The notes under the pieces were generated by a model. That model searched no databases. It had not been told where the DNA came from and saw only the letters and a program-made list of their open reading frames with translations. A DNA stretch of 49,566 nt from Streptococcus mitis SK597 (lineage in GTDB: Bacteria; Bacillota; Bacilli; Lactobacillales; Streptococcaceae): contig NZ_AEDV01000089.1 of NCBI RefSeq assembly GCF_000148545.1, positions 1 to 49,566 on the forward strand. The letters run 5' to 3'. A program made the translations under genes and the position numbers. Below are positions 1 to 8,728 of this stretch, in pieces. Position 1 is the stretch's first letter; each line of letters starts with the position of its first letter.

Positions 1-42
1 CACATTTCCCCCATTCTGTTCCCTACACCATCTAAACTGCAC

Positions 43-67
43 AAAAAAGAGAGGTCTTGCCTCTCTT
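43..67 (-). terminator. Rho-independent terminator after nusG
   Basis: AAGAGAGG (47-54, plus-strand reading) pairs with CCTCTCTT (60-67), and read leftward the stem is followed by a T-run. It sits just past the nusG stop codon. Bases 1-42 show no feature I can name. Confidence 0.85.
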
Positions 68-71
68 GGGG

Positions 72-608
72 TTACAATTCTGCGATTTGGTTTAGGTTTA
101 CTTCTGCAACTGTGTCATTACCAAACATAGAGATAATCATCTTCACTTTATTGTTATCAATCTCCGTAATCTTACCGGTATAATCTGCAAAAGCTCCATC
201 AATAATACGTACCGTTTGACCAACTTCAACATCGATATCAAACTCTTGTACAGTTTGTCCCATAGAAACCAAGATATCACGAATTTCTTGTTCCAATAAT
301 GGAGTTGGTTTTGATCTATTTCCGTGAGATCCGACGAATCCTGTAACATTTGGTGTGTTTCGAACAACAAACCAAGCTTCATCTGTCATGACCATTTCTA
401 CAAGAACATAACCTGGAAAGCGATTTTCTTCTACTTCTTTTCTCTTTCCATTTTTTTCAACTTGCACTGTTTGTGTTGGAATTTCAACGCGTAGAATATT
501 ATCCAACATATTGTAGGTTTGTGCACGTTGTAATAGATTTTCTTTTACCTTATTTTCATAACCAGAATAAGTTTGTAAAACAAACCACCCTTTATCAAAA
601 CTATCCAT
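72..608 (-). CDS. nusG: Transcription termination/antitermination protein NusG
   Basis: NusG binds RNA polymerase and modulates pausing and Rho- and ribosome-coupled elongation. The 178-residue product begins MDSFDKGWFVLQTYSGYENK, the typical NGN-domain opening. An N-terminal NGN domain (about residues 5-110, with the FPGYVLVEM stretch) is followed by a C-terminal KOW domain (about 125-175, VRIIDGAFADYTGKI). An in-frame ATG lies 15 nt upstream, but AAAGGA directly precedes the ATG at 608, so I use that start. It is the last gene of rpmG-secE-nusG and is followed by a terminator. Length and motifs are normal for the family. Confidence 0.96.
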   Translation of the reverse strand: MDSFDKGWFVLQTYSGYENKVKENLLQRAQTYNMLDNILRVEIPTQTVQVEKNGKRKEVEENRFPGYVLVEMVMTDEAWFVVRNTPNVTGFVGSHGNRSKPTPLLEQEIRDILVSMGQTVQEFDIDVEVGQTVRIIDGAFADYTGKITEIDNNKVKMIISMFGNDTVAEVNLNQIAEL

Positions 609-662
609 GATATTTCCTTTCATAAATAGAAGATTTCTAGTGTAATTAACTCCACTAGCCTT

Positions 663-839
663 CTAAAAAATGTTAATAAATCGAATCAAACCTGAAACAA
701 TCAACTGGTCAAAAATGTAAATAATTACTACAAAGAAAGCTGTGTATTCCATAATAGAACGAAAATCTCTCCAGCTTTCCTTGCGAGTTGGCCATGTTGT
801 GTCTTTAAGAAGTCTAAAAATATCTCCAATAAAACGCAT
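663..839 (-). CDS. secE: Preprotein translocase subunit SecE
   Basis: A 58-residue single-span membrane protein, the essential clamp subunit of the SecYEG channel. The translation begins MRFIGDIFRLLKDTTWPTRK. The LKDTTWPTRKES stretch is the conserved cytoplasmic SecE amphipathic motif, and the hydrophobic segment AFFVVIIYIFDQLIVSGLI is the transmembrane helix. A strong AGGAGAG Shine-Dalgarno lies just before the ATG at 839. It lies between rpmG and nusG, the standard bacterial arrangement. The small size is normal for Gram-positive SecE. Confidence 0.95.
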   Translation of the reverse strand: MRFIGDIFRLLKDTTWPTRKESWRDFRSIMEYTAFFVVIIYIFDQLIVSGLIRFINIF

Positions 840-848
840 CGCTCTCTC

Positions 849-1001
849 CTATCTCGTTTCTCTGTGTGTAGTGTACTTGCCACAATGCTTACAAAATTTA
901 TTTACTTCTAGTCGTGTAGGCTTGGGGTTTCCACTAATCTTGATTGAATAGTTTCTCGAACCACAAACCGCACAAGCTAGGCTTGCTTTTTTTAGTGCCA
1001 T
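849..1001 (-). CDS. rpmG: 50S ribosomal protein L33 (zinc-ribbon type)
   Basis: A 50-residue protein starting [20 protein letters not shown]. It carries two Cys-x-x-Cys pairs (CAVC and CKHC), the zinc-ribbon form of L33 found in Firmicutes. It is a component of the large ribosomal subunit. GGAGGCGTT directly precedes the ATG at 1001. It is the first gene of the rpmG-secE-nusG operon, only 9 bases upstream of secE, and has its own strong promoter in the gap after pbp2A. A zinc-free paralogue elsewhere is common in streptococci but is not in this window. Confidence 0.94.
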   Translation of the reverse strand: MALKKASLACAVCGSRNYSIKISGNPKPTRLEVNKFCKHCGKYTTHRETR

Positions 1002-1019
1002 AACGCCTCCATCTTATCT

Positions 1020-1048
1020 ATTATAACAAGAAAGCTAGGCTTTGACAA
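1020..1048 (-). promoter_or_regulatory. Promoter of rpmG-secE-nusG
   Basis: Read leftward: -35 TTGTCA (1048-1043), a 17-base spacer, then -10 TATAAT (1025-1020) with an extended TGT in front. This is close to the sigma-70 consensus and fits high expression of ribosome and translocase genes. Confidence 0.85.
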
Positions 1049-1053
1049 GCATC

Positions 1054-3249
1054 TTAGCGAAATAGATTGACTACCGAATCCCATATTGTTTGAGCCTTTT
1101 CCTTAATCTTCGCATCTGAGATAGCCCGGCTAGCCTCATCTACTAGACTTTGCGCACGTCCTCGAATATCAGACAAATTATCATCTGTCTGACTATTATC
1201 ATTGGTTTGTACTTGTCTTTTTGTATTGGCTGGTGCAATTCCATTTTGCTTATAAGCATTTTCAACTGTAAAGGTACTTCCTGGTGTATAAGGTAAAATG
1301 GTATTTGCAATATTTCTGAAGACATGGGCTGCACCGTTTGAAGTAGATCCTGCTAGATAGTGATTTTCATCAGTGGTCGGGAAACCAAGCCAGTGACTAA
1401 TCACCACATCCGGAGTATAACCAATTACCCACTGGTCACTTGTGTACTCCGGATTGAAAACAGCTTCAGTTGTTCCAGTTTTTCCTGCCATGACATAGTC
1501 TGCAGGCGATGAACTAATACCGGTTCCATTAGTGAATGTCCCCAACATCATACTAGTCATCTTGTCAGCTACAGCTTTATCAATCACCCGTTTTTGTGAA
1601 TTTTTATGACTCGCAATAACCTGACCACTAGCATTTTCAATTCTACTAATAAAATGAGCTTCCGGCATTAAACCTTCATTTGCAAAGGCAGCATATGCTT
1701 GAGCCATTTGCAGAGGATTGGTTTCGACGCCACTTCCCAAGGCGACACCAAGAACACGGTCGACCTTATCCATGTTGAGTCCAAATTTTTCGCCTGCCTC
1801 AAAAGCCTTATCAAGGCCCAAATCATTAACAGTAGCAACAGCAGGTAGATTAAGCGATTCTGCCAAGGCTTGATACATGGGAACTTCTCGACTCTTTTTA
1901 ATTCCTGCATAGTTATCAACCTTATAGCTGTCATACTGCATGGTATGGTTATCCAAGAGCTTATTCAAAGCCCAACCTGCTTCAACTGCTGGCGTATAAA
2001 CAACTAAAGGCTTAATTGTAGAGCCAGGGCTACGTTTTGATTGAGTTGCATAGTTGAAATTCCGGAATCCAGTTTTATCATTGTCAGCAACTTGACCGAC
2101 AACTCCACGAACTCCTCCTGTTTTCGGTTCGAGAGTGACACTTCCTGATTGAGCAAATGTTCCATCCTCTGCCCTCGGAAATAGCGCTGTATTTTCATAG
2201 ACAACCTGCATATTTGCTTGGTAGTTTTGGTCCAGCTCTGTGTAAATGCGGTAGCCATTATTTACGATTTCTTCCTCTGTTAGATTATACTTAGAAACAG
2301 CTTCATTAACCACCGCATCAAAGTAAGAAGGATAGCGGTAATCTGAGATTTTTCCTTCATACTGATCGTGCAATTGCGAAGTCATATCAACTTCTGCAGC
2401 TTCGGTTTCTTGGTTTTTATCAATGTAACCCGCTGCAACCATATTTTGTAAGACAGTGTCGCGACGATTAGTCGAATCTTGTACGGAATTCAAAGGATTA
2501 TACAGTTCCGGCCCTTTGAGCATCCCTGCCAGAGTCGCAGCTTGATCCAGAGTCACTTCTGACGCAGAAACTCCAAAGTATTTCTTACTCGCATCTTCTA
2601 CACCCCACACACCATTTCCAAAATAAGCATTGTTAAGGTACATGGTTAGGATCTGATCCTTACTATATTTTTTAGTCAATTCTAAAGCCAAGAAAAATTC
2701 TTTCGCTTTTCTCTCAACAGTTTGATCCTGTGACAAATAGGCGTTTTTAGCCAACTGTTGGGTAATAGTAGAGCCACCACCTGAACGACCAGCAGTGACA
2801 ATAGCCAAGAAGAAACGACCATAGTTAATCCCGTCATTTTTATAAAAAGAACGGTCTTCTGTCGCAATAACGGCATTCTGCAAATTTTTACTGATATCAG
2901 TCAATTCAACATAAGTTCCTTTTTGACCGGACAAGGCACCAGCCTCCTTTTCTTCACGGTCAAAAATGAGAGTTCGAGTTTTCAAGGCATTTTGCAAATC
3001 ATTGACATTGGTTGACTTGGCTACAGCAAACAAATAGGTTCCAACTAGCAAGCTTGCACTCAAACCTAGTATAAGGACAATCTTTGTTAGATGATAGCGA
3101 CGCCAGAATTTTCGAATTGGACCTACTTGGGCTAATTTTTTTCGATCACTACGAGAGCGACGTAAGCTAGTAGAATCAGAGTCCTCTAATTTACTTGTTT
3201 CTTTTTTAAAAAGAGAAAGAAATTTCTCGAATAATTTATCTAATTTCAT
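1054..3249 (-). CDS. pbp2A: Penicillin-binding protein 2A (class A, bifunctional)
   Basis: A 731-residue class A PBP that polymerises lipid II and cross-links peptidoglycan at the cell surface. A basic cytoplasmic N-terminus is followed by one transmembrane helix (about 56-77). The GT51 glycosyltransferase domain shows the catalytic EDRSF motif (Glu131) and GGSTITQQLAKN (158-169). The transpeptidase domain has STIK (active Ser410), SLN (465-467) and KTG (590-592). All catalytic motifs are intact, and I see no obvious mosaic block, though that needs alignment. There is no Shine-Dalgarno before the ATG at 3249; an extended -10 box sits six bases upstream instead (see findings). It is divergent from the pseudouridine synthase gene. 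Confidence 0.96.
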   Translation of the reverse strand: MKLDKLFEKFLSLFKKETSKLEDSDSTSLRRSRSDRKKLAQVGPIRKFWRRYHLTKIVLILGLSASLLVGTYLFAVAKSTNVNDLQNALKTRTLIFDREEKEAGALSGQKGTYVELTDISKNLQNAVIATEDRSFYKNDGINYGRFFLAIVTAGRSGGGSTITQQLAKNAYLSQDQTVERKAKEFFLALELTKKYSKDQILTMYLNNAYFGNGVWGVEDASKKYFGVSASEVTLDQAATLAGMLKGPELYNPLNSVQDSTNRRDTVLQNMVAAGYIDKNQETEAAEVDMTSQLHDQYEGKISDYRYPSYFDAVVNEAVSKYNLTEEEIVNNGYRIYTELDQNYQANMQVVYENTALFPRAEDGTFAQSGSVTLEPKTGGVRGVVGQVADNDKTGFRNFNYATQSKRSPGSTIKPLVVYTPAVEAGWALNKLLDNHTMQYDSYKVDNYAGIKKSREVPMYQALAESLNLPAVATVNDLGLDKAFEAGEKFGLNMDKVDRVLGVALGSGVETNPLQMAQAYAAFANEGLMPEAHFISRIENASGQVIASHKNSQKRVIDKAVADKMTSMMLGTFTNGTGISSSPADYVMAGKTGTTEAVFNPEYTSDQWVIGYTPDVVISHWLGFPTTDENHYLAGSTSNGAAHVFRNIANTILPYTPGSTFTVENAYKQNGIAPANTKRQVQTNDNSQTDDNLSDIRGRAQSLVDEASRAISDAKIKEKAQTIWDSVVNLFR

Positions 3250-3255
3250 GCGTTT

Positions 3256-3264
3256 ATTTTATCA
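3256..3264 (-). promoter_or_regulatory. Extended -10 box of pbp2A, possible leaderless start
   Basis: TGATAAAAT reads leftward and ends six bases before the pbp2A ATG. A start site about seven bases past the -10 would coincide with the ATG. No -35 is obvious and no Shine-Dalgarno is present. Confidence 0.55.
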
Positions 3265-3320
3265 TCTTCATCATAGGAAGACAAGAATTTAGCTATTTCC
3301 TATCAAAATAGGACTTTTTT

Positions 3321-3329
3321 TGTTACAAT
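3321..3329 (+). promoter_or_regulatory. Extended -10 box of the RluD-type gene, possible leaderless start
   Basis: TGTTACAAT ends six bases before the ATG at 3336, leaving no room for a 5' leader with a Shine-Dalgarno. The spacing is the same as at pbp2A on the opposite strand. Confidence 0.6.
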
Positions 3330-3335
3330 ATCTGT

Positions 3336-4211
3336 ATGAAATTCACATTTACATTACCCGCCTCTTTACCTCCAATGACGGTTAAGCAATTACTAGAGGA
3401 GCAACTCCTCATCCCTAGAAAAATCCGTCATTTTTTGAGAATCAAGAAACACATTTTGATTAATCAGCGAGAAGTTCATTGGAACGAGATGGTAAATCCT
3501 GGAGATGTTTGCCAATTGACTTTTGACGAAGAAGATTATCCCGAAAAAGAAATTCCTTGGGGCAACCCAAACCTCATTCAGGAAGTTTATCAAGATCAAC
3601 ACTTGATTATTGTCAACAAACCAGAGGGGATGAAAACACATGGTAATCAGCCAAACGAAATCGCCCTTCTTAACCATGTCAGTGCCTATGTTGGCCAAAC
3701 CTGCTATGTCGTTCATCGTCTGGACATGGAAACCAGTGGTTTAGTTCTCTTTGCCAAAAATCCTTTTATCCTGCCCATTCTCAATCGCTTATTGGAGAAA
3801 AAAGAGATTTCTAGAGAATATTGGGCACTCGTTGACGGAAATATCAGCAGCAAAGAACTTGTTTTCAAAGACAAAATCGGACGTGATCGCCATGATCGCA
3901 GAAAACGAGTAGTTGATACAAAAAATGGGCAATATGCTGAAACACATGTAAGCAGATTAAAGCAATTCCCAAACAAAACTTCCTTGGTTCGTTGCAAGCT
4001 AAAGACAGGGCGAACCCATCAGATTCGTGTGCACCTTTCGCATCATAATCTTCCTATCCTGGGTGACCCTCTCTATAATAGTAAATCAAAAACAAGTCGG
4101 CTTATGCTCCACGCCTTTCGACTGTCCTTTACCCATCCGCTTACTCTAGAGAAATTAAGCTTCAATGCACTTTCAGATACTTTCGAAAGAGAATTAAAAA
4201 AGAATGGATGA
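3336..4211 (+). CDS. RluA/RluD-family pseudouridine synthase
   Basis: A 291-residue enzyme that isomerises uridine to pseudouridine in rRNA or tRNA. The catalytic motif HRLDMETSGLVLFAK is present (about residues 128-142, with the active Asp in RLD), as is the later GRTHQIRVHLSHH motif. An S4-like segment occupies roughly residues 15-70. The target base cannot be told from sequence; RluD, RluC and RluE-like paralogues coexist in streptococci. It is one of only two rightward coding genes in the window, divergent from pbp2A. Its stop codon lies inside a terminator stem. The start has no Shine-Dalgarno (see findings). Confidence 0.93.
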   Translation: MKFTFTLPASLPPMTVKQLLEEQLLIPRKIRHFLRIKKHILINQREVHWNEMVNPGDVCQLTFDEEDYPEKEIPWGNPNLIQEVYQDQHLIIVNKPEGMKTHGNQPNEIALLNHVSAYVGQTCYVVHRLDMETSGLVLFAKNPFILPILNRLLEKKEISREYWALVDGNISSKELVFKDKIGRDRHDRRKRVVDTKNGQYAETHVSRLKQFPNKTSLVRCKLKTGRTHQIRVHLSHHNLPILGDPLYNSKSKTSRLMLHAFRLSFTHPLTLEKLSFNALSDTFERELKKNG

Positions 4212-4227
4212 TTCCGTCATCCATTTT
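4206..4227 (+). terminator. Terminator overlapping the RluD-type gene stop codon
   Basis: GGATGA (4206-4211) pairs with TCATCC (4217-4222), followed by ATTTTT. The TGA stop codon (4209-4211) forms part of the left arm. Confidence 0.65.
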
Positions 4228-4237
4228 TCCATATAAG

Positions 4238-4266
4238 AAAAGCAAGACCACGAGGCCTTGCTTTTT
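4238..4266. terminator. Bidirectional terminator between the RluD-type gene and gapA
   Basis: AAAAGCAAGACC (4238-4249) pairs with GGCCTTGCTTTT (4254-4265) with one mismatch and a 4-base loop. A/T tracts on both sides allow it to stop transcription from either convergent gene. Confidence 0.85.
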
Positions 4267-4279
4267 ATCGACTCAAGAA

Positions 4280-5290
4280 TTATTTAGCGATTTTTGCGAA
4301 GTATTCAAGAGTACGAACAAGTTGTGCAGTGTATGACATTTCGTTGTCGTACCATGATACAACTTTAACCAATTGTTTACCGTCAACGTCAAGAACTTTA
4401 GTTTGAGTTGCGTCAAACAATGAACCGTAAGACATACCTACGATATCTGAAGATACGATTGGATCTTCTGTGTAACCGTATGATTCGTTTGAAGCTGCTT
4501 TCATAGCTGCGTTCACTTCATCAACAGTAACGTTCTTTTCAAGAACTGCTACCAATTCAGTAACTGATCCAGTTGGAGTTGGAACGCGTTGTGCAGATCC
4601 ATCAAGTTTACCGTTCAATTCAGGGATAACCAAACCGATAGCTTTTGCAGCACCAGTTGAGTTAGGAACGATGTTTGCAGCACCAGCGCGAGCACGGCGA
4701 AGGTCACCACCACGGTGTGGTCCGTCAAGGATCATTTGGTCACCAGTGTAAGCGTGGATAGTAGTCATCAATCCTTCTACAACACCAAAGTTATCTTGAA
4801 GAGCTTTAGCCATAGGAGCCAAGCAGTTTGTAGTACATGAAGCACCTGAGATAACTGTTTCAGTACCGTCAAGAACGTCGTGGTTAGTGTTGAATACAAC
4901 TGTTTTAACGTCGTTTCCACCAGGAGCAGTGATAACAACTTTTTTAGCTCCACCAGCGTGCAAGTGTTTTTCAGCAGCTGCTTTCTTAGCAAAGAAACCA
5001 GTAGCTTCCAGAACGATTTCTACACCGTCGTTAGCCCAGTCGATTTGTTCTGGATCACGTTCAGCAGAAACTTTGATGAATTTACCGTTAACTTCAAATC
5101 CACCTTCTCTAACTTCAACAGTACCGTCGAAACGACCTTGAGTTGTGTCGTATTTCAACAAGTGTGCAAGCATAACTGGATCTGTAAGGTCGTTGATACG
5201 AGTAACTTCAACACCTTCTACGTTTTGGATACGACGGAAAGCAAGACGACCGATACGTCCGAAACCGTTAATACCAACTTTAACTACCAT
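4280..5290 (-). CDS. gapA: Glyceraldehyde-3-phosphate dehydrogenase
   Basis: A 336-residue NAD-dependent GAPDH that oxidises and phosphorylates glyceraldehyde 3-phosphate in glycolysis. The N-terminal Rossmann motif [10 protein letters not shown] is present. The active-site block [15 protein letters not shown] contains catalytic Cys152, and His179 lies in TTIHAYT. The reading frame is open for 24 codons upstream, but AAGGAGGAAATCACTA precedes the ATG at 5290, and [11 protein letters not shown] is the family start. It is monocistronic, with its own strong promoter and a terminator. Streptococcal GAPDH is also known on the cell surface, which the sequence cannot show. Confidence 0.97.
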   Translation of the reverse strand: MVVKVGINGFGRIGRLAFRRIQNVEGVEVTRINDLTDPVMLAHLLKYDTTQGRFDGTVEVREGGFEVNGKFIKVSAERDPEQIDWANDGVEIVLEATGFFAKKAAAEKHLHAGGAKKVVITAPGGNDVKTVVFNTNHDVLDGTETVISGASCTTNCLAPMAKALQDNFGVVEGLMTTIHAYTGDQMILDGPHRGGDLRRARAGAANIVPNSTGAAKAIGLVIPELNGKLDGSAQRVPTPTGSVTELVAVLEKNVTVDEVNAAMKAASNESYGYTEDPIVSSDIVGMSYGSLFDATQTKVLDVDGKQLVKVVSWYDNEMSYTAQLVRTLEYFAKIAK

Positions 5291-5376
5291 TAGTGATTTC
5301 CTCCTTATGAAAATCATGAAATTTTTATTGTGAAAAGAGTAACTTGAATCACTACAAATCACCTTTCAACAAACCT

Positions 5377-5405
5377 ATTATATAACTATTTAAGTTTAAT
5401 TGCAA
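5377..5405 (-). promoter_or_regulatory. gapA promoter
   Basis: Read leftward: -35 TTGCAA (5405-5400), a 17-base spacer, then -10 TATAAT (5382-5377). This leaves a leader of about 80 bases before the gapA ATG. Confidence 0.8.
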
Positions 5406-5466
5406 GTACGGGCATTGTTTTTCTATGTTAGTTTCTTTTTAAAACTGTAAATCAAGGAATCCCTTA

Positions 5467-6768
5467 CTATTCATATCGTAGCGATTCTACAGGATCCATT
5501 TTACTAATTTTACGCGCTGGGAAGTAGGCTGATACATAGCCAAGCAAGAGAGCGAAAACTAGAGTTCCTAAAACAGATAACAAATTTAATTCAAAAACCT
5601 TAGTGATGGATGGGTAAAAGTGACTTACAATTGCATTCGCCAAACTTCCCACCCCTTGTGCTACCAAAAAGGCCAGTAGCAAGGCGATTCCTACAATCCA
5701 GATAGCCTCGTAAATAAAAATTCCTTTGACATCACGATTTTGATAACCAACTGCCTTCATGACGCCTATTTCCTTAGAACGTTGCATGATATTGATGTAA
5801 ATGATGATACCAATCATGACCGCTGCTACCACAATAGCTTGTGATGAAAGTACAATCAACAATCCCTGAATGACACGAATAAAAGTAATCACAATATCAA
5901 GAACCTTCTGTTGAGAAAGAACAGTATACTTCTTGTTTTTCTGCAATTCTTCTGTTATCGCTTTTGTTTGTGATGGATCTTTGAGTTCCAAGATAAAATA
6001 AGATACAGCTTTTGTAAATCCAGCTTCTTTCAAAATCGTTTCCATTTGATGAGACGGCATGAAACTGTTGCTGTCCTCCATGTCATCTTCATCATTGATT
6101 ACACGTACAATCTTCGTTTGAAATTGAGCAGTCTTGCTAGCTTCAGCAGCATTTTCTACAATGCTGGCTGAAACTGATTTGCCAATAAGATCAGTAGCTG
6201 TCAGATTGTTTCCTGTCTGTTCATTCCAATTTTTTAGTAAACTGCTTGGAATCGTTAATCCCTGTTCATTTGTATCAGTATAGAGGGATCCAGCCAACAC
6301 TTTGTCCGTCTCATTACTACTAACAGAGATACTTGTATCCTCATAGAGACTCACTACTTGAGCATAAGAAGGCATCGTTTGACTCAGATCCATTTCTTGC
6401 CCATCTATAGTCATATTTGACATGGTCATCCCAAAAGGACTCTCCAAATATTTAATAGCTTCTTTCCCAACTGTATCCGTGATATAGTTCTTATCATCTT
6501 GGTTCAAAAAGCCTCGTCCAACATTTTTTGTGTTTAAAGCAATCTGAACTTGAGAAGGAATTTGACCTCCATTCGTATTTTCATCAATCATCGAAATCAA
6601 AGCATTTCCCAAGCCGAAAGAAATTAAGACTCCTACAAAACCGATTGAGGTTGCTAGCGCAATCAATAGGTTACGCCACTTTCTTTCCATAAAGTTATTT
6701 AAAGAAAGTTTGAATTTATTTTTCAATGATAATCCTTTATTTTTTGACTTCTTCAACGACTTCACCAT
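5467..6768 (-). CDS. ABC transporter permease, MacB/FtsX type
   Basis: A 433-residue membrane protein. One transmembrane helix near residues 34-58 (LLIALATSIGFVGVLISFG) precedes a long extracytoplasmic region (about 60-290). A C-terminal FtsX domain with three helices (about 290-430) ends in PARKISKMDPVESLRYE, the typical coupling tail of MacB-like permeases. Its start overlaps the end of the ATPase gene by 32 bases, so the two are translationally linked. The substrate is unknown; family members export peptides, bacteriocins or antibiotics, or act in envelope stress. A downstream start within the first 30 residues is possible. Confidence 0.88.
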   Translation of the reverse strand: MVKSLKKSKNKGLSLKNKFKLSLNNFMERKWRNLLIALATSIGFVGVLISFGLGNALISMIDENTNGGQIPSQVQIALNTKNVGRGFLNQDDKNYITDTVGKEAIKYLESPFGMTMSNMTIDGQEMDLSQTMPSYAQVVSLYEDTSISVSSNETDKVLAGSLYTDTNEQGLTIPSSLLKNWNEQTGNNLTATDLIGKSVSASIVENAAEASKTAQFQTKIVRVINDEDDMEDSNSFMPSHQMETILKEAGFTKAVSYFILELKDPSQTKAITEELQKNKKYTVLSQQKVLDIVITFIRVIQGLLIVLSSQAIVVAAVMIGIIIYINIMQRSKEIGVMKAVGYQNRDVKGIFIYEAIWIVGIALLLAFLVAQGVGSLANAIVSHFYPSITKVFELNLLSVLGTLVFALLLGYVSAYFPARKISKMDPVESLRYE

Positions 6769-7420
6769 CCTTCATTTTGATAATCACATCTGCATATTCG
6801 GCAACCTCTGGATTATGGGTTACAATCAATACTGTTTTCCCTGTTTGGGCTAAATTTTTAAATACTTCCAATACCATTTCTTGGGATTGAGAATCCAGCG
6901 AACCCGTTGGTTCATCTGCCACAATCATATCAGGCTGATTTACCAAGGCACGCGCGATTGCTACACGTTGCTTTTGCCCGCCAGAAAGCTGTTTAACATT
7001 TTTAGAAATAAAAGGCTCCATGCCCAAGTTACTTAATTGCTCCTTTGCAATCATTGTCATCTCCCTGTCAGATAAATCTTTGACATAGAGAGGTAGCTTG
7101 ACATTGTCCAAGACAGACTGATGAGGAATGAGGTTAAAGTTTTGAAACACAAATCCAATCTTATCTTTACGAAATTGAGTTAGTTCAATCTCTGATAAGT
7201 CACGGAGTGATTCCCCTTTAAACTCTAAATCTCCTTCATATTGTCTATCTAAACCGCTGATGATGTTTAGTAGACTGGTTTTGCCACAGCCTGACGGCCC
7301 GTAAATCGCTGTAATTTTACCTTTTGCAATCTGCAGGTTTATATTTCTTAGAGCCTGCTCTTGATGTTTACCGTCCAAAGTGTAAAACTTTGAAATATTT
7401 TTAATGGATAAAATGGACAT
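6737..7420 (-). CDS. ABC transporter ATP-binding protein, MacB/LolD type
   Basis: A 227-residue ATPase with Walker A GPSGCGKT (41-48), Q-loop VFQNFNLIP, signature LSGGQKQR (145-152), Walker B MIVADEP (165-171) and H-loop His202. I start at MSILSIKN because AAGGGGGAAAGA precedes the ATG at 7420; the frame is open 20 codons further upstream without a better ribosome site. It energises the adjacent permease. A TprA-like regulator gene lies upstream on the same strand but is separated by a terminator and a RUP repeat, so direct co-transcription is unlikely. Confidence 0.93.
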   Translation of the reverse strand: MSILSIKNISKFYTLDGKHQEQALRNINLQIAKGKITAIYGPSGCGKTSLLNIISGLDRQYEGDLEFKGESLRDLSEIELTQFRKDKIGFVFQNFNLIPHQSVLDNVKLPLYVKDLSDREMTMIAKEQLSNLGMEPFISKNVKQLSGGQKQRVAIARALVNQPDMIVADEPTGSLDSQSQEMVLEVFKNLAQTGKTVLIVTHNPEVAEYADVIIKMKDGEVVEEVKK

Positions 7421-7556
7421 TCTTTCCCCCTTATTTAAAACCGTTATCGTCATACATCGTACTGATAGAAAATCCTTCAAGTTGATTGACCCTATAGGCC
7501 TACTACTTAGAATTTTCTCTCTATTGCCGAGTTTGCTTCTGGATGTATAGCAAGTA
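7421..7556. other. Intergenic region upstream of the ABC transporter
   Basis: About 135 bases between the ABC ATPase start and the RUP repeat must hold the promoter of the transporter operon. I see no convincing consensus -35/-10 pair. The best weak candidate is TTGAAG followed by TATGAC with poor spacing. I found no small peptide gene with a ribosome site. Confidence 0.4.
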
Positions 7557-7661
7557 ATACTCTTCGAAAATCAAATTCAAACCACGTCAACGTCGCCTTG
7601 CCGTACTCAAGTACAGCCTGCGGCTAGTTTCCTAGTTTGCTCTTTGATTTTCATTGAGTAT
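7557..7661 (+). repeat. RUP element (repeat unit of pneumococcus)
   Basis: A 105-base element bounded by ATACTC and GAGTAT ends. It contains TCTTCGAAAATCAAATTC at the left and CTAGTTTGCTCTTTGATTT at the right. This matches the RUP family of mitis-group streptococci, thought to be mobilised in trans by IS630-Spn1-type transposases. It is inserted between the terminator of the TprA-like regulator gene and the ABC operon. A longer copy in inverse orientation is at 40373-40523. Confidence 0.85.
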
Positions 7662-7677
7662 AAAATTCATTTTAACA

Positions 7678-7712
7678 AAAAAGCGACATTTCCCCAATGA
7701 CAGAAATGTCAC
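7678..7712 (-). terminator. Terminator of the TprA-like regulator gene
   Basis: GACATTTC (7685-7692) and GAAATGTC (7703-7710) form a perfect 8-bp stem, extended by a wobble pair. Read leftward it is followed by a T-run just after the regulator's stop. Confidence 0.8.
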
Positions 7713-7725
7713 TCCTATAAATCAT

Positions 7726-8646
7726 TTAGCAATACCTTTCTAAGTCTTCACTCCATTCCTTATCTAAACTAACAATTAACTGCTCATTACCAAACATCCT
7801 CGCCATCATTTTTGCTTCTTCATACTTTTGTTTTGCCGTATCATAATCAGTCTGAAGATAATATTTCCACTCCACCATCAAGACAATCGGTTGCTTTTGA
7901 AAATCTCGTGTTTTTTCAGAAACCCAATTAAGTTTTTCCACAGCTAACTTAAATAACTCTAAGTCATTCAATAATTCACAACTTCCCAGCCCTGCAAATA
8001 ATACATCACGAACAAGAAATAAATCATCTGTACCGCTATTTTCTACGTTATTACACACTTTTTGAAACATTAATTGAAGTTTCTGCTGTTCGCTAATAGA
8101 TAACTGTCCTTTTTTTATATTTTCTAAATAACTACACAAAAAATACAATCTAATTTTTAAAAGGTCTGAAAAGGAAAATTCTCTTTGATTCCATAGTTCC
8201 TCAAAAGATTCATCTAAAAGTGCTATTCCATACTGTTCATTATCCGTCGCTCTCACTTCATCTATTGCTTGAAGACAATCCACTATCATCTTCTCATCAC
8301 GTGGCAAATCATCATAAAAATTCTCAAAAATCTCATCGAAATATTCTTCCTTTTGTTCCTGCAACTCCTTGTCTCCATAGTCAGGATGATGTAAAAGAAA
8401 GTACTTTAATTCTTGGTAGCGTTTAGGCAATTCCTTATAATCTGGCATCAAGACATAGGACGGAATTTCTAATCGTTCTGCAATATATTCTAGTGTTTTT
8501 ATCGTCGGGCGAAATTCTCCTTTTTCTATCCGCACCAGCTGACGGACTGATAATTCAGACTCATCCCCGCAAAAAACTGGACGACTAAGTCCTTTCTCCT
8601 CTCTTAAAAGTCGCACTTTATCCCCTAACTCATTTATCTTGTTCAT
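7726..8646 (-). CDS. XRE-type regulator, TprA/PlcR-like (RNPP family)
   Basis: A 306-residue protein with an N-terminal helix-turn-helix (about residues 7-66: LGDKVRLLREEKGLSRPVFCG ... LSVRQLVRIEKGE). A roughly 240-residue helical C-terminal half resembles the TPR peptide-binding domain of TprA/PlcR-type regulators. Such proteins usually sense short secreted peptides. GAGGGGCGA precedes the ATG at 8646. It has its own promoter and terminator. The nearest leftward gene pair is an ABC exporter, a plausible target. I could not find an accompanying Phr-like peptide gene, so the signal, if any, is unknown. Confidence 0.85.
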   Translation of the reverse strand: MNKINELGDKVRLLREEKGLSRPVFCGDESELSVRQLVRIEKGEFRPTIKTLEYIAERLEIPSYVLMPDYKELPKRYQELKYFLLHHPDYGDKELQEQKEEYFDEIFENFYDDLPRDEKMIVDCLQAIDEVRATDNEQYGIALLDESFEELWNQREFSFSDLLKIRLYFLCSYLENIKKGQLSISEQQKLQLMFQKVCNNVENSGTDDLFLVRDVLFAGLGSCELLNDLELFKLAVEKLNWVSEKTRDFQKQPIVLMVEWKYYLQTDYDTAKQKYEEAKMMARMFGNEQLIVSLDKEWSEDLERYC

Positions 8647-8699
8647 TCGCCCCTCGCATGATTATTAAAGATTTGATTTTCAAATAAATATATGCGATG

Positions 8700-8728
8700 A
8701 TTATACCATTTTTCAAATAGAATTACAA
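8700..8728 (-). promoter_or_regulatory. Promoter of the TprA-like regulator gene
   Basis: Read leftward: -35 TTGTAA (8728-8723), 17 bases, then -10 TATAAT (8705-8700) with an extended TGG. The -35 overlaps the edge of the adhE terminator. Confidence 0.75.

Noticed and set aside
4880-5293. Rightward open frames antisense to gapA (137 and 84 residues)
   Set aside because: They are shadows of the highly biased gapA coding sequence, with no ribosome site or family resemblance.
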